A stretch of 64,000 nucleotides of DNA. Origin: Sphingorhabdus sp. SMR4y (lineage in GTDB: Bacteria > Pseudomonadota > Alphaproteobacteria > Sphingomonadales > Sphingomonadaceae). The stretch lies in contig NZ_CP022336.1 of assembly GCF_002218195.1 (NCBI RefSeq), positions 186,001 through 250,000 on the forward strand. Reading direction: 5' to 3'. Numbering within the stretch: position 1 is the first letter of the stretch; each line of letters starts with the position of its first letter. Position numbers and translations under genes: made by a program. The notes under the pieces are model-generated. The model was not told the origin of the DNA and did no database searches. It saw only the letters and a list, made by a program, of their open reading frames with translations. Shown in pieces: positions 26,649 through 35,885 of the stretch.

Positions 26649-27749
26649 TCAGGTTGAAGAGTCCAGAAATGCAGCCACGTCATCGAGCTCGACATCCTTC
26701 GCCAGAAAGGACTGGCCGATGCCGTTGGCAAGCAGGAAGGGCAGGGTGCCGCCGCTCATTTTCTTGTCGTGCATCATATGCTCGACCAACCGCTGGCCGG
26801 AAGTGCGCACCGAAGCGGTGGCGAGGTCATAGGGTAGGTTTGCAGCCTGTAAATGGGCCCTGACACGCTCCGCGTCCGCAATATCGCAATGGCCACGCCG
26901 TACCGAATAGGCGAAGGCCAGCGCCATCCCTGCAGCAACAGCTTCGCCGTGCACGAGTTTGTCGGAGAAACCGGTTTCCGCTTCGAGAGCATGCCCAAAG
27001 GTATGACCCAGATTTAGCAAGGCCCGACGACCGCTAAGTTCCTTTTCATCTTCTCCGACAATCAGCGCCTTCGCCTGTACGCTATGGATGATTGCCTTGC
27101 TGAGGGCATCAGGGTCGCGATCGAGCATCTTGAAGCCATTGGTCTCGCACCAGGCAAAAAAACTGGCATCGTTGATCAAGCCATATTTGACCACTTCGGC
27201 ATAGCCAGCCCGCAACTCCCGGTCCGGGAGGCTGTTCAGCACAAGCGGGTCGATCAGCACAAAGCGCGGCTGGTTGAAACTTCCGATGAGATTCTTGCCA
27301 GCCGAGCAATTGATCGCAGTCTTGCCGCCGACGCTGCTGTCGACTTGTGCGAGCAGGCTGGTAGGGATCTGGACGAACCGGCAACCGCGCTTGACGATCG
27401 CCGCGGCAAACCCGGTAAGATCGCCAATGACGCCGCCGCCGAGTGCTACCAGCGTGTCGGAACGTTCTATACCCTGGCTTAGCAACCAATCGGTCACCAG
27501 TTCCAGTTGGCGCCAACTCTTGCTCGTTTCTCCCGCCGGCAGGATTTTGACGATAAGCTCGATCCCGCTGTCGTTGAAGGCTCGCTGCAATTGGGGGAGG
27601 AGCTGTGGCTCTACATTTCGATCGGTCAAAACGAAAAGCCGTTGGTTGCTTGCGAAAGGGCGCAAATGCTCGGCGGCTTGCGCCAGAGCGCCTGGTTCGA
27701 CCAAGATGGGGTAGCTATGTTCGCCGAGTTCGACTGTGATCTGGGTCAA
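26649..27749 (-). CDS. aroB: 3-dehydroquinate synthase
   Basis: 366-aa enzyme of the shikimate pathway that converts DAHP to 3-dehydroquinate using NAD and a divalent metal. The nucleotide region LVALGGGVIGDLTGFAAA (about 100-117) and PTSLLAQVDSSVGGKTAIN, and the metal ligands in NLGHTFGHALE (about 246-256) are all present. The length is normal. It overlaps the aroK stop by four bases and is translated with it, a common arrangement in alphaproteobacteria. It converges on the Kef gene with only 21 bases between. Confidence 0.97.
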   Translation of the reverse strand: MTQITVELGEHSYPILVEPGALAQAAEHLRPFASNQRLFVLTDRNVEPQLLPQLQRAFNDSGIELIVKILPAGETSKSWRQLELVTDWLLSQGIERSDTLVALGGGVIGDLTGFAAAIVKRGCRFVQIPTSLLAQVDSSVGGKTAINCSAGKNLIGSFNQPRFVLIDPLVLNSLPDRELRAGYAEVVKYGLINDASFFAWCETNGFKMLDRDPDALSKAIIHSVQAKALIVGEDEKELSGRRALLNLGHTFGHALEAETGFSDKLVHGEAVAAGMALAFAYSVRRGHCDIADAERVRAHLQAANLPYDLATASVRTSGQRLVEHMMHDKKMSGGTLPFLLANGIGQSFLAKDVELDDVAAFLDSST

Positions 27750-28321
27750 CGCTGCAATGCCTCAATTATCTTTTCAACGGTTATTTCATGCGGCGAATCA
27801 TTGCCCATGATATGAATATGCGCGGTGGCGTATACCGGATTGCGGATTTCTGCCAGATCAGCCAAAATTTTTGCCGGATCGCCTGATTTCAACAAGGGGC
27901 GGGTGTTGCGCCGGGCGACACGTTTCACCAATGTATCGAGGTCCGCATCCAGCCAGATCGAAAGAGCCTTCTCCTGAATCAGGGCGCGTGTTTCCGGATT
28001 CATGAATGCACCGCCGCCCGTTGCGATAATCTGGCGCTCGCCATCCATCAGCCGCGCGATAACGCGCCGTTCGCCGTCGCGGAAATAATCTTCGCCAAAA
28101 CGGTTGAATATCTCTTCAACCGTAAGTCCGGCCGCCTGCTCGATTTCTTCGTCTGCATCAACAAAGTCCAGACCCAGGCGCTTCGCCAGTCGCCGACCGA
28201 CCGTGGTTTTGCCCACTCCCATCAATCCGACCAACACAATAGGTCTGTCGGGCACGAAATCCGGCGTTTCACCGGAATTTCCGTCTGATTTGTCGAAAGA
28301 GGCTTTTATGTTTTTGTCCAT
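27746..28321 (-). CDS. aroK: shikimate kinase
   Basis: 191-aa kinase that phosphorylates shikimate at the 3-hydroxyl. It has the P-loop GLMGVGKTTVG (about 32-42), the shikimate-binding D-x-D region in FVDADEEIE and the family GGGAF motif in IATGGGAF. The start at 28321 is chosen over a longer in-frame start at 28366. A promoter-like TTGCAC-16-TATAGC on this strand ends just before 28321, and would lie inside the longer frame. A short or nearly leaderless message is implied. It is the first gene of the aroK-aroB pair. Confidence 0.93.
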   Translation of the reverse strand: MDKNIKASFDKSDGNSGETPDFVPDRPIVLVGLMGVGKTTVGRRLAKRLGLDFVDADEEIEQAAGLTVEEIFNRFGEDYFRDGERRVIARLMDGERQIIATGGGAFMNPETRALIQEKALSIWLDADLDTLVKRVARRNTRPLLKSGDPAKILADLAEIRNPVYATAHIHIMGNDSPHEITVEKIIEALQR

Positions 28322-28415
28322 TGGGGCAAAGGCTATACAAGGGTTGGCTACGGGTGCAAATTCCAATGCTGACTCAGCCAGTTTTTTTAACCGTTTGAAA
28401 GATTGAGTCTCATTG

Positions 28416-28550
28416 ATGCCGCGTCAGTTGGTTTTTCTTATATTATTCGTCGCAATCCTGATCGGAGCGGCACTGGCTTTGGCCTCGATGGACGTCGAAC
28501 AGCCGCTACAGCCGGTCGAAAAGCCCGTAATTGGTGATGATTTGCAATAA
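28416..28550 (+). CDS. small single-helix membrane protein
   Basis: 44-aa protein: a basic start, one membrane helix (LVFLILFVAILIGAALALA, about 5-23) and a short acidic tail rich in Pro and Val. It lies between the divergent aroK gene and a large exported protein that begins one base after its stop, so the two probably form an operon. No family was recognised. It resembles the many small inner-membrane proteins that assist a partner. The ORF is short, but codon use and tight coupling to the next gene favour a real gene. Confidence 0.55.
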   Translation: MPRQLVFLILFVAILIGAALALASMDVEQPLQPVEKPVIGDDLQ

Positions 28551-28551
28551 G

Positions 28552-30411
28552 ATGCAGATGCGGATCAAACATATATCTTTGGCCGCTGTCAGCATCGGCG
28601 CGCTTTTCGCGGCAATTCCGGTTTTGGGACAAAATTCTCCGGAGTCACTTTTGCCTCCCGGCTTTGGCGAGCCAGCTCCGGTTCCGACCCCCGCTCCGAG
28701 GCCCGCGCCGGAAAGCACGCCTACTCCAGCTCCAGGTCCCGTGTCGGCGCGTCCGGTCAGTCCTCAAACGGTTGCACCATCCGACGACACTTCTGCTGAT
28801 CGAAATGTTGCGCCAACCGAACTGGATAGATCGTTGCTGGCGCTCGATGAAAACGGGGAACTGGATCTGAATGCGTTGGATGACGCGCTCCAGCCGCAAT
28901 ATGCCCTGTCTGCAGGCGAGCGGCGTTCCATGGCAGAGATCGGAGTTTTGACGCCAAAATATAACGGCCTGCCAAGAGATGCATTTGGCGAAGAAGGCGG
29001 GCAATATCTGACCAACTTGATCCGTAACCTGAACGGCCCGATCCTCTCCCGCTGGGCTTCTATTTTGCTTCGCCGCGCCTTGCTGAGCAAGGTGATCAGT
29101 CCGGAAAATGTCAATCCTGCGGATTGGGCGGCTGCACGTGCATGGCGCCTGTTGCTTATGGGTGAAGCCGATGCGGCCCGTTCACTGGTCCTCAAAGTGG
29201 ATGGAGGCAATTTTACACCGCGTCTTTACGAAGTGGCGATGCAGGCGCATCTGGCGACAGCGGATCCTGCCGGAGTTTGTCCTCTGGTTGAAGGCGGAGC
29301 CCGGGTCAGTGATGCTCCGACATGGATCATGTTCCGGCCGATATGTGCTTCTCTGACCGGCGAACAAAGCCGTGCGACCAGCTTGTTGCAGCGGGCACGG
29401 CGCGACAGGGTTGCCACTGGCATCGATTATTTGCTGGCCGAAAAGACGATTGGGGCCGGTTTCGAAGGTCGACGAGCCGTGACCATCCTCTGGGATGATA
29501 TTGAGTATTTTAACAACTGGCGTTTCGGTTTGGGCGTTGCGACAGGCGTGGAACCGCCGGACCGCCTCTATGCCCAAGCGGGTCGCCATGTCCAGGGATG
29601 GCGCGCTCGTGCGCCGATGCTTTCCATCGATTCCCGGATGAAGGCGGCCGATTACGCAGCCGCGATTGGCGTGTTATCCAGCCAGGCAATGATTGATCTC
29701 TATGCTGCTGCTTATGATGATCCCGAGACGGGCGATGACAGAAAGGCTTTGGCTTCTACGTTACGTCAGGCATATACGAATGATACGGCACAATCGCGGT
29801 TGGCTGCCATGCGTGATCTGTGGGGACGCTCCAACGGTGCGCTAACGCGATATTCAGCGAAAATACTGACAGCTCGTGCTGCGGCTAAAATCCCGCCGTC
29901 GGCTGCGCTTGGCGATGAGAGTTCCGAATTGGTTGCTTCCATGCTTTCTGCTGGCCTGGACCGCAGCGCCGCAAGATGGGCCGATGTAGTTGATCAGGGA
30001 AGTGATGCTTGGGCGCTGTTGGCCGTTTCCTCGCCGAGCAACATCACTGTCTCTTATGACGGGCTGGATGATTTTGGAGGCAATGATGGTAGCGACGACC
30101 TCCTCCGCAGCAAATTCTTGCTGGCTGCGATCGCTGGCCTGGGAAGAGCTGACCAACAAACGATTGATGACTTTGCAGCTGATCTGGATTTGAACCTGAA
30201 GCGGACCACCAAGTGGACGAGGGCTATCCAGTCCGCAGCGCGACGCGGCCAGTCTGGAACGGTGGCATTGCTCGTCGCAGTAGGAATGCAGGGCCGAGAC
30301 TGGAACGTCATGTCGCCACTGCACCTGTATCATATCATGCAAAGCTTAAAACGCGTCGGTCTTGAGCCCGAAGCGCGCATGATTGCGGCCGAAGCCCTGA
30401 CCCGGACATAG
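28552..30411 (+). CDS. large exported protein of unknown function (sphingomonad 'antifreeze glycopeptide'-labelled family)
   Basis: 619-aa protein with a signal peptide (about 1-26, ending PVLGQ). A Pro-rich linker follows (about 38-70, P-x-P-x-P repeats and TPTPAPGP), then a long alpha-helical body like TPR/SEL1 repeats with Ala-rich helices. Genes of this type beside aroK/xerD in sphingomonads are often labelled 'antifreeze glycopeptide', from the Pro/Ala-rich part; that name is not evidence of function. The start is probably the ATG at 28552 (or 28558), not the open stretch beginning at 28531 inside the previous small gene. It is probably periplasmic. Confidence 0.7.
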   Translation: MQMRIKHISLAAVSIGALFAAIPVLGQNSPESLLPPGFGEPAPVPTPAPRPAPESTPTPAPGPVSARPVSPQTVAPSDDTSADRNVAPTELDRSLLALDENGELDLNALDDALQPQYALSAGERRSMAEIGVLTPKYNGLPRDAFGEEGGQYLTNLIRNLNGPILSRWASILLRRALLSKVISPENVNPADWAAARAWRLLLMGEADAARSLVLKVDGGNFTPRLYEVAMQAHLATADPAGVCPLVEGGARVSDAPTWIMFRPICASLTGEQSRATSLLQRARRDRVATGIDYLLAEKTIGAGFEGRRAVTILWDDIEYFNNWRFGLGVATGVEPPDRLYAQAGRHVQGWRARAPMLSIDSRMKAADYAAAIGVLSSQAMIDLYAAAYDDPETGDDRKALASTLRQAYTNDTAQSRLAAMRDLWGRSNGALTRYSAKILTARAAAKIPPSAALGDESSELVASMLSAGLDRSAARWADVVDQGSDAWALLAVSSPSNITVSYDGLDDFGGNDGSDDLLRSKFLLAAIAGLGRADQQTIDDFAADLDLNLKRTTKWTRAIQSAARRGQSGTVALLVAVGMQGRDWNVMSPLHLYHIMQSLKRVGLEPEARMIAAEALTRT

Positions 30412-30441
30412 GCTTTGCTTTATCCGCGCTGAGGTCTATTC

Positions 30442-31347
30442 GTGCGTGATATGAGCGATGATGCCAATCTGATTGAACGCTTTCTCGAAATGCTCGTCGC
30501 GGAAGCAGGCGTATCCCGGCATACGTTGTCGGCTTATCAAACTGATTTGGAGCAGGCCTCAGCCATTTTCGGTGGACGTCTGTCTAGCGCCGATCGTGAT
30601 GCCATCAGCAGATTGTCATCGCATTGGCGCGCGCTACAGAATAGCACAGTCGCGCGAAAATCTTCCAGCCTGCGACGCTTTTTCGGTTTTCTCGTGGAAG
30701 AAGGCTTTCGCGACGATGATCCTTCTGATGCTCTTCCGAGACCCGGACTTTCGAGATCCTTGCCTAAGACCCTCTCTCACGCTGAAATCGCAAGCCTGTT
30801 CCAGTTGATTGCAGAAGACCTGGGACGAGCGCCAGTGAAGGCCTCGATGGCCAGACTGGCCGCGATTATGGAGCTTTTATACGGCTCCGGGCTGCGAGCG
30901 AGCGAACTTGTCGCTTTGCCGCGATCGTCAATCACCGGCGACAAACCCTTTTTGATCATCAAAGGGAAGGGAGACAAAGAACGGCTAGTGCCGATTTCCC
31001 AACAAGCCCGCAGTGCCGTAAGGCGGTGGGCAGAATTTGTTGATCCTCAGGAAAAGTGGCTTTTTCCGTCGCGGACGGGACATATTAGTCGCGTAAGATT
31101 GTTTCAGATCATCAAGGAGCATGCTGCGAGAGCAGGCATCAGTCCGGCAAAAATCAGCCCGCACGTTCTGCGTCATGCCTTCGCAACGCATTTGTTGGAA
31201 GGCGGCGCGGATTTAAGGGCATTGCAGACGCTGTTGGGGCACAGCGACATAAGCACCACACAGATATATACTCATATCGACAGCACCCGTCTGGTTGAAC
31301 TGGTGAATAATCGTCATCCATTGGGCCAAGTGGATCTCGCGCGTTGA
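30442..31347 (+). CDS. xerD: site-specific tyrosine recombinase XerD
   Basis: 301-aa recombinase that acts with XerC at dif to resolve chromosome dimers. An N-terminal SAM-like core-binding domain (ERFLEMLVAEAGVSRHTLSAY) is followed by the catalytic domain with Arg in YGSGLRASEL, HxxR in HVLRHAFATHLL, a further His in LLGHSDISTTQ and Tyr in IYTHID. The context (accA downstream, aro genes upstream) is the usual xerD setting in this order. A GTG start at 30442 has GAGG eight bases before; an ATG at 30451 is an alternative. Confidence 0.92.
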   Translation: MRDMSDDANLIERFLEMLVAEAGVSRHTLSAYQTDLEQASAIFGGRLSSADRDAISRLSSHWRALQNSTVARKSSSLRRFFGFLVEEGFRDDDPSDALPRPGLSRSLPKTLSHAEIASLFQLIAEDLGRAPVKASMARLAAIMELLYGSGLRASELVALPRSSITGDKPFLIIKGKGDKERLVPISQQARSAVRRWAEFVDPQEKWLFPSRTGHISRVRLFQIIKEHAARAGISPAKISPHVLRHAFATHLLEGGADLRALQTLLGHSDISTTQIYTHIDSTRLVELVNNRHPLGQVDLAR

Positions 31348-31378
31348 CGTTTTGCTTGTCCGGTTCTAACTCGTTTTT

Positions 31379-32326
31379 ATGACATCTTATCTCGATTTTG
31401 AAAAACCCATCGCCGCGCTGGAAGCCCGTATTCTGGAACTCAGAGATACTGCGGATGAAGGCTCTCTTGATATCGAAACGGAAATCGAGAAGTTGCAGGT
31501 CAAATCTGCCAAAATGCTGAGCGACACATATGCCAAATTGTCGCCCTGGCAGAAGACGCAGGTCGCTCGTCATCCGGAGCGCCCGCATTTCAAGGACTTT
31601 ACCGCTGGCCTGTTTGACGAGTTCGTTCCGCTGGGGGGCGACCGGAATTTTGGTGATGATCAGGCAATTATTGGTGGCTTCGCTCGAATGGGAGACCGCC
31701 GGATGGTTGTCATTGGCCATGAGAAGGGGGACGACACGGAAAGCCGCTTGCGGCATAACTTCGGAATGGGCAAGCCCGAGGGATATCGCAAAGCCATTCG
31801 TCTTATGGATATGGCTGACCGGTTTTCGCTTCCGGTTCTGACACTCGTTGATACATCGGGCGCATTCCCGGGGGTGTCCGCCGAAGAACGTGGGCAGGCC
31901 GAGGCGATAGCCCGGTCCACCGAAAAATGCCTTTCGCTCGGTGTCCCGATGGTGGCGATCATCGTTGGGGAAGGCGGTTCAGGCGGAGCTGTTGCGCTGG
32001 CTGCTGCAGAACGCGTCCTGATGTTTGAACATGCCGTCTATTCTGTCATTTCTCCCGAAGGCTGCGCATCAATCCTGTGGCGGACGGGAGACAAAGCCGA
32101 TGTCGCCGCCGATGCCATGCAGATCACAGCCCAAAGCCTTGAAAAGCTGGGTGTCGTTGATCGGATTATCGACGAGCCCGTGGGCGGTGCACACCGCGAC
32201 CGGACCTTGGCCATCGCATCGCTGGGCAAGGCGATCGAGGAAGAGTTTGAGCAGCTCGGAAAGCTTGATCGTGAAGAGCTGAGACGGCTGCGCCGTGAAA
32301 AATTCCTGGAAATCGGTTCGCTTTAA
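31379..32326 (+). CDS. accA: acetyl-CoA carboxylase carboxyltransferase subunit alpha
   Basis: 315-aa subunit that, with AccD, transfers carboxyl from carboxy-biotin to acetyl-CoA, the first step of fatty-acid synthesis. It opens with [17 protein letters not shown]. The carboxyltransferase core contains [38 protein letters not shown] and [12 protein letters not shown], and the late [14 protein letters not shown] is diagnostic. The length is normal. It lies 31 bases after xerD on the same strand. Confidence 0.97.
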   Translation: MTSYLDFEKPIAALEARILELRDTADEGSLDIETEIEKLQVKSAKMLSDTYAKLSPWQKTQVARHPERPHFKDFTAGLFDEFVPLGGDRNFGDDQAIIGGFARMGDRRMVVIGHEKGDDTESRLRHNFGMGKPEGYRKAIRLMDMADRFSLPVLTLVDTSGAFPGVSAEERGQAEAIARSTEKCLSLGVPMVAIIVGEGGSGGAVALAAAERVLMFEHAVYSVISPEGCASILWRTGDKADVAADAMQITAQSLEKLGVVDRIIDEPVGGAHRDRTLAIASLGKAIEEEFEQLGKLDREELRRLRREKFLEIGSL

Positions 32327-32436
32327 GCACAGAATCCAGCTTTTCCGTCGGCTTTGATGTCGGAAACGTCATTTTACAGGTGGAACTCTTTACCGAGTGA
32401 TCAGTTCTTATACATTGCGACCATGAGGAGCCTGAT

Positions 32437-33936
32437 ATGAGACAATTTTCGACAAAACTGATGAGTGCCGCCGGCGTCATTGCCCTAGTAGCATGTACAG
32501 GCAGCGGCGCTGATGCCGGAGCTGTCAATTCGGCGGGAAGTCAGGCCGGCGAGGCGCGGTCGATATCGGCGGCTGAAAAGCGGCAGGGCGCGGAAGCCCA
32601 TCCTCAGTTGCTGGAAGAATTCGGTGGCGCATATACTGGCCCACAAGTCGGGTATGTCGTGGGAGTCGGGCAGAATATAGCGGTCCAGTCGGGTCTTGGT
32701 AACGCTCGCAGCGATTTTACAGTGACGCTTCTCAATAGCCCCGTGAATAACGCTTTCGCCATTCCCGGTGGATATGTCTATCTCACACGACAGTTGATGG
32801 CGTTGATGAATGATGAAGCGGAAATGGCAGGTGTTCTTGGCCACGAAGTCGGCCATGTCGCTGCCAGACATAGTGAAAAGCGCCAGAAGGCGGCCACACG
32901 CAACAGTATTTTGGGAATTTTGGGACAGATCGGGTCTCAAGTGTTGCTGGGCGATTCCTCTCTTGGTCGACTTGGTCAGCAAATTTTCGGCACGGGCAGT
33001 CAGTTGCTGACCCTAAAATATTCCCGCAAGCAGGAATATGAAGCCGACGATCTGGGCATCCGTTATCTGGCTTCGGCGGGATATGATCCTCAAGCCCTTT
33101 CATCCATGCTGTATTCGCTGGCGGCACAATCCGCCATTGACGCGCGGGCGGCCGGACGTGATGCCCGCAGTACGCCCGAATGGGCCAGTACCCATCCTGA
33201 TCCGGCCCGCAGGGTTTCCCGTGCGGCAACCAATGCAAATAAGTTGGCACGATCTGGCGGTGTTCGCAATCGCGACCAGTTTCTGCAAAATCTCGATGGC
33301 ATAATGTACGGTGATGATCCCAAACAGGGCGTGATCGAAGGTAACAATTTTCTGCATCGTGACCTGAAGCTGAAATTCACCGTTCCAAACGGTTACTCCA
33401 TGCAAAATGGTGCTCGTGCGGTTTCCATTACAGGTTCCGGGGGGCAGGGCCAGTTTACGACCGCCGCGTATAACGGGAATATGACCACGTATATCGACGC
33501 AGCGTTTAAGGGGCTTGCCGGTGAAGGCAAAAGTATATCCTACGGCGATATCCAGGGAACAACGGTCAACGGGCTGCCTGCATTCTATGCGATTGCGAGA
33601 GTCGAGAGCAGCAATGGACCGGTTGATGTCACCGTTTTTGCCTATGAATTTTCAAAAAGCAGTGCGTTTCATTTCGCGACGATCGCTCCTGCTGGAAATG
33701 CCTCTGTTTTCTCACCTCTATATCAGAGTATGAACAGGCTAACGAGCACAGAGGCAGCCGCTATAAGGTCTCGTAAAGTCGATGTCGTGACGGTCAAAAG
33801 CGGAGACACTATTTCTAGCCTCTCTTCGCGCATGGCCTATACCAGCTATCAGCAGGACCGGTTTCTCGTGCTCAATCGCTTGAACGCAAAAGACGGGCTT
33901 CGCGTGGGGCAGAAGGTGAAAATCATCACCTATTGA
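32437..33936 (+). CDS. M48 family zinc metalloprotease with C-terminal LysM, lipoprotein
   Basis: 499-aa periplasmic peptidase. A lipoprotein signal ends LVAC (Cys20). The M48 catalytic core has FAIPGGYVYLTRQLM (about 107-121) and the zinc site HEVGH (136-140), and the third ligand Glu lies in QEYEADDLGIRYL. The C-terminus (about 452-498) is a LysM domain: VKSGDTISSLSSRMAY...NRLNAKDGLRVGQKVKI, which binds peptidoglycan. Proteins of this BepA-like type survey outer-membrane protein assembly, and the LysM domain would place it at the cell wall. A clear terminator between it and the pilin gene serves the pilin side. Confidence 0.9.
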   Translation: MRQFSTKLMSAAGVIALVACTGSGADAGAVNSAGSQAGEARSISAAEKRQGAEAHPQLLEEFGGAYTGPQVGYVVGVGQNIAVQSGLGNARSDFTVTLLNSPVNNAFAIPGGYVYLTRQLMALMNDEAEMAGVLGHEVGHVAARHSEKRQKAATRNSILGILGQIGSQVLLGDSSLGRLGQQIFGTGSQLLTLKYSRKQEYEADDLGIRYLASAGYDPQALSSMLYSLAAQSAIDARAAGRDARSTPEWASTHPDPARRVSRAATNANKLARSGGVRNRDQFLQNLDGIMYGDDPKQGVIEGNNFLHRDLKLKFTVPNGYSMQNGARAVSITGSGGQGQFTTAAYNGNMTTYIDAAFKGLAGEGKSISYGDIQGTTVNGLPAFYAIARVESSNGPVDVTVFAYEFSKSSAFHFATIAPAGNASVFSPLYQSMNRLTSTEAAAIRSRKVDVVTVKSGDTISSLSSRMAYTSYQQDRFLVLNRLNAKDGLRVGQKVKIITY

Positions 33937-33949
33937 ATTCTACCGGCAC

Positions 33950-33980
33950 AAAAAAAGACGGCAGCCGTCAGGCTGCCGTC
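33950..33980 (-). terminator. intrinsic terminator of the first Flp pilin gene
   Basis: GACGGCAGCC (33957-33966) pairs perfectly with GGCTGCCGTC (33971-33980) around four bases. Read on the minus strand the stem is followed by seven T residues, a textbook Rho-independent stop for the pilin transcript. From the M48 protease side it may also help. Confidence 0.9.
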
Positions 33981-34004
33981 CCCTTTGCTTGCTTAATCCG
34001 AAGA

Positions 34005-34169
34005 TTAGCCAGCCATCGAATTGTCAACTTCGGAGAAGGTGTTGCTGAGGGTGTTACCCAGCTGACCCATTGCAACAATTGCTGCAACAGCGATCAGAGC
34101 AGCGATAAGGCCATATTCAATAGCCGTTGCGCCTTCTTCGTTCTTGAACATTTTACGTACGAATTTCAT
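34005..34169 (-). CDS. Flp family type IVb pilin
   Basis: 54-aa prepilin of the Flp/Tad pilus. A short basic leader MKFVRKMFKNEEG ends in the Gly-x-Thr processing region, then ATAIEYGLIAALIAVAAIVAMG, the hydrophobic core with the conserved Glu-Tyr pair used by TadV-type peptidases. The start at 34169 has AGGAG at nine bases; an in-frame codon at 34199 would give an unusually long leader. A strong terminator follows. No tad/cpa assembly gene lies in the window, so the machinery is elsewhere. Confidence 0.9.
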   Translation of the reverse strand: MKFVRKMFKNEEGATAIEYGLIAALIAVAAIVAMGQLGNTLSNTFSEVDNSMAG

Positions 34170-34281
34170 GTCTGGTCTCCTAGATTTGACAAACTTCACT
34201 TACCCAATTGGATCCAATTCACATCCAATGTTCAACATCTTAAACCGAAAACCTTACCAAGATTTTAAGCCCGGGACACAT

Positions 34282-34455
34282 TTATGAAACGTCGGTAACC
34301 TCATTGGCAACGTCATCCCACATGCCCACTGTCCTGTTGGCGACGCTGGCTACCGATACAATCACGGTGAGTGCTATGAGAGCCAGTATCAATCCATATT
34401 CAACAGCGGTTGCGCCCTTGTCGGAAAGATATATTTGTTTCAAAATGTCAAACAT
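34282..34455 (-). CDS. second Flp family type IVb pilin
   Basis: 57-aa paralogue of the neighbouring pilin. It reads MFDILKQIYLSDKGATAVEYG followed by a hydrophobic stretch LILALIALTVIVSVASVAN and a polar tail ending VTDVS. It shares the processing site and Glu-Tyr with the other copy but differs in the leader and in an acidic tail. It lies 112 bases upstream of the first pilin gene on the same strand. Either a minor pilin or a differently used major pilin; sequence alone cannot decide. Confidence 0.85.
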   Translation of the reverse strand: MFDILKQIYLSDKGATAVEYGLILALIALTVIVSVASVANRTVGMWDDVANEVTDVS

Positions 34456-34547
34456 GTCTCTCTCAACGCGGATAAAGTTCTGCTAAGTCGTGAACATCCC
34501 CTCTCTCACAGAAATGGATTAACAAAATCCTTACATCGCATAAAATA

Positions 34548-34970
34548 ATGGAAAAAAATCCGACAATCCTGTTTGTTGTCGCTGCAGCGTTAGTCGATCA
34601 AAATGGCAGAATTCTGGTGCAGAAGCGCCCGGCAGGCAAACCGATGGCGGGGCTGTGGGAGTTTCCCGGCGGTAAGGTTGAAATTGGTGAAACGCCGGAA
34701 GCCGCGCTGGTTCGTGAGCTGAAAGAGGAGTTGGGGATCGATGTTGACGAGGCCGACCTGGAGCCTGTCACGTTCGCCAGTGACGCTCTGGGAGCCCGGC
34801 ATCTGATTCTGCTTCTGTATATCGGTAAAAAATGGTCAGGTGATGTCCGGAGCGCCGAATTGCAGGACGTGCAGTGGCTGGAAATAGAAGCTATCCGTAA
34901 TCTGCCGATGCCGCCGGCTGATGGTCCACTGGTTCAAAAACTGGCGAACAGGCTTCGCACTTCGGCTTAA
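34548..34970 (+). CDS. mutT: NUDIX hydrolase, MutT-type
   Basis: 140-aa enzyme that hydrolyses 8-oxo-dGTP to keep oxidised guanine out of DNA. The Nudix box is complete and in the usual place: GGKVEIGETPEAALVRELKEELGI is split as GGKVEIGE (about 43-50) and RELKEELG (about 58-65). QKRPAGKPMAGLWEFPGGK is the standard MutT lead-in. It converges on the methyltransferase gene with a four-base overlap of stop codons. Confidence 0.9.
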   Translation: MEKNPTILFVVAAALVDQNGRILVQKRPAGKPMAGLWEFPGGKVEIGETPEAALVRELKEELGIDVDEADLEPVTFASDALGARHLILLLYIGKKWSGDVRSAELQDVQWLEIEAIRNLPMPPADGPLVQKLANRLRTSA

Positions 34971-35845
34971 TCGTCCGGCAGGCGCTTGTGCTCTCCTGAT
35001 AGCGTCGTGGAGAGTGATACCTGACCGCTTCCCCGGCGCGCGGGTTTAGGCTGATTCGGATGTGGTGACCATGCGCAAAGATATAATAGCGTTACGCACT
35101 CAGCGAATTTCCCATCATCTTCTGCCTGTCTTTGATAGAGGTGCTGCAGCCTCCGGTAGACCTCTCGCCCGATAGGAGACGGTCCGCCGGAGAGGATGTT
35201 GCTTCCCCCTGCATCCCTGATGTCAGAGACCAGGCGATCGAAGCTGGAATATTTCAGGCGCAAGGAGTCAGTGTCGGCAACCGGCATCGTCAAGCCCGCG
35301 CGCGCCATAAGGTCGCCAGCCGTCCGTACGTCGATCTGGGGGTGGACATGAGCCGAAACACGATCTTCCTCGGCCGCCATCAATATTGATTTCAGCGCCA
35401 GAAAGCTTTCCGCACAGATAAATGCTGCCAGCATCAGTCCATCAGGTATCAATATTCTGCGAGCCAGAACAAGAGCGCCTGGCAGGTCATTGATAGTGTC
35501 GAGAGATCCTATATTGATAATCAGATCAAAACTGTGATCAGCAAAGGGGAGGCGATCATCGTCACAGATTACATCGCCACATGTTTTCGCCAAAACCGTG
35601 CTGGAATCCGCGACGATCACAGAAATGCCGCGCGCCTGAAGCTCAGTGCGCAGCATCGGAGCGGGCAGTCCGATCACGAGGGCACGCCGAAAATCGCGTT
35701 TCACCACTTCGAGACGCTCCAGAATTTCCTCGGTCATGAGATGGGAAAAGAAATCGTCGCCATTCGCCCGCGCATAGGCGCGATCACGCACCGTGCGACG
35801 CCGTTTGCGATCAAAAACTTCGGGATAATTGACTGTATCGGTCAT
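34967..35845 (-). CDS. SAM-dependent methyltransferase, NDUFAF5/BioC-like
   Basis: 292-aa class I methyltransferase-fold protein. VFDRKRRRTVRDRAYARANGDDFF at the N-terminus is typical of the family of mitochondrial complex I factor NDUFAF5, which hydroxylates an Arg in a complex I subunit, and of BioC. Motif I appears as RALVIGLPAPMLRTEL, with LPFADHSFDLIINIGSLDTINDLPGAL as the post-core. The glycine-rich loop is weak, so methyl transfer is not certain. It diverges from comF. Confidence 0.8.
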   Translation of the reverse strand: MTDTVNYPEVFDRKRRRTVRDRAYARANGDDFFSHLMTEEILERLEVVKRDFRRALVIGLPAPMLRTELQARGISVIVADSSTVLAKTCGDVICDDDRLPFADHSFDLIINIGSLDTINDLPGALVLARRILIPDGLMLAAFICAESFLALKSILMAAEEDRVSAHVHPQIDVRTAGDLMARAGLTMPVADTDSLRLKYSSFDRLVSDIRDAGGSNILSGGPSPIGREVYRRLQHLYQRQAEDDGKFAECVTLLYLCAWSPHPNQPKPARRGSGQVSLSTTLSGEHKRLPDD

Positions 35846-35885
35846 AGGGTCTTGCGGCTTTAGGAGCGCCAGACAAAAAGATCAA

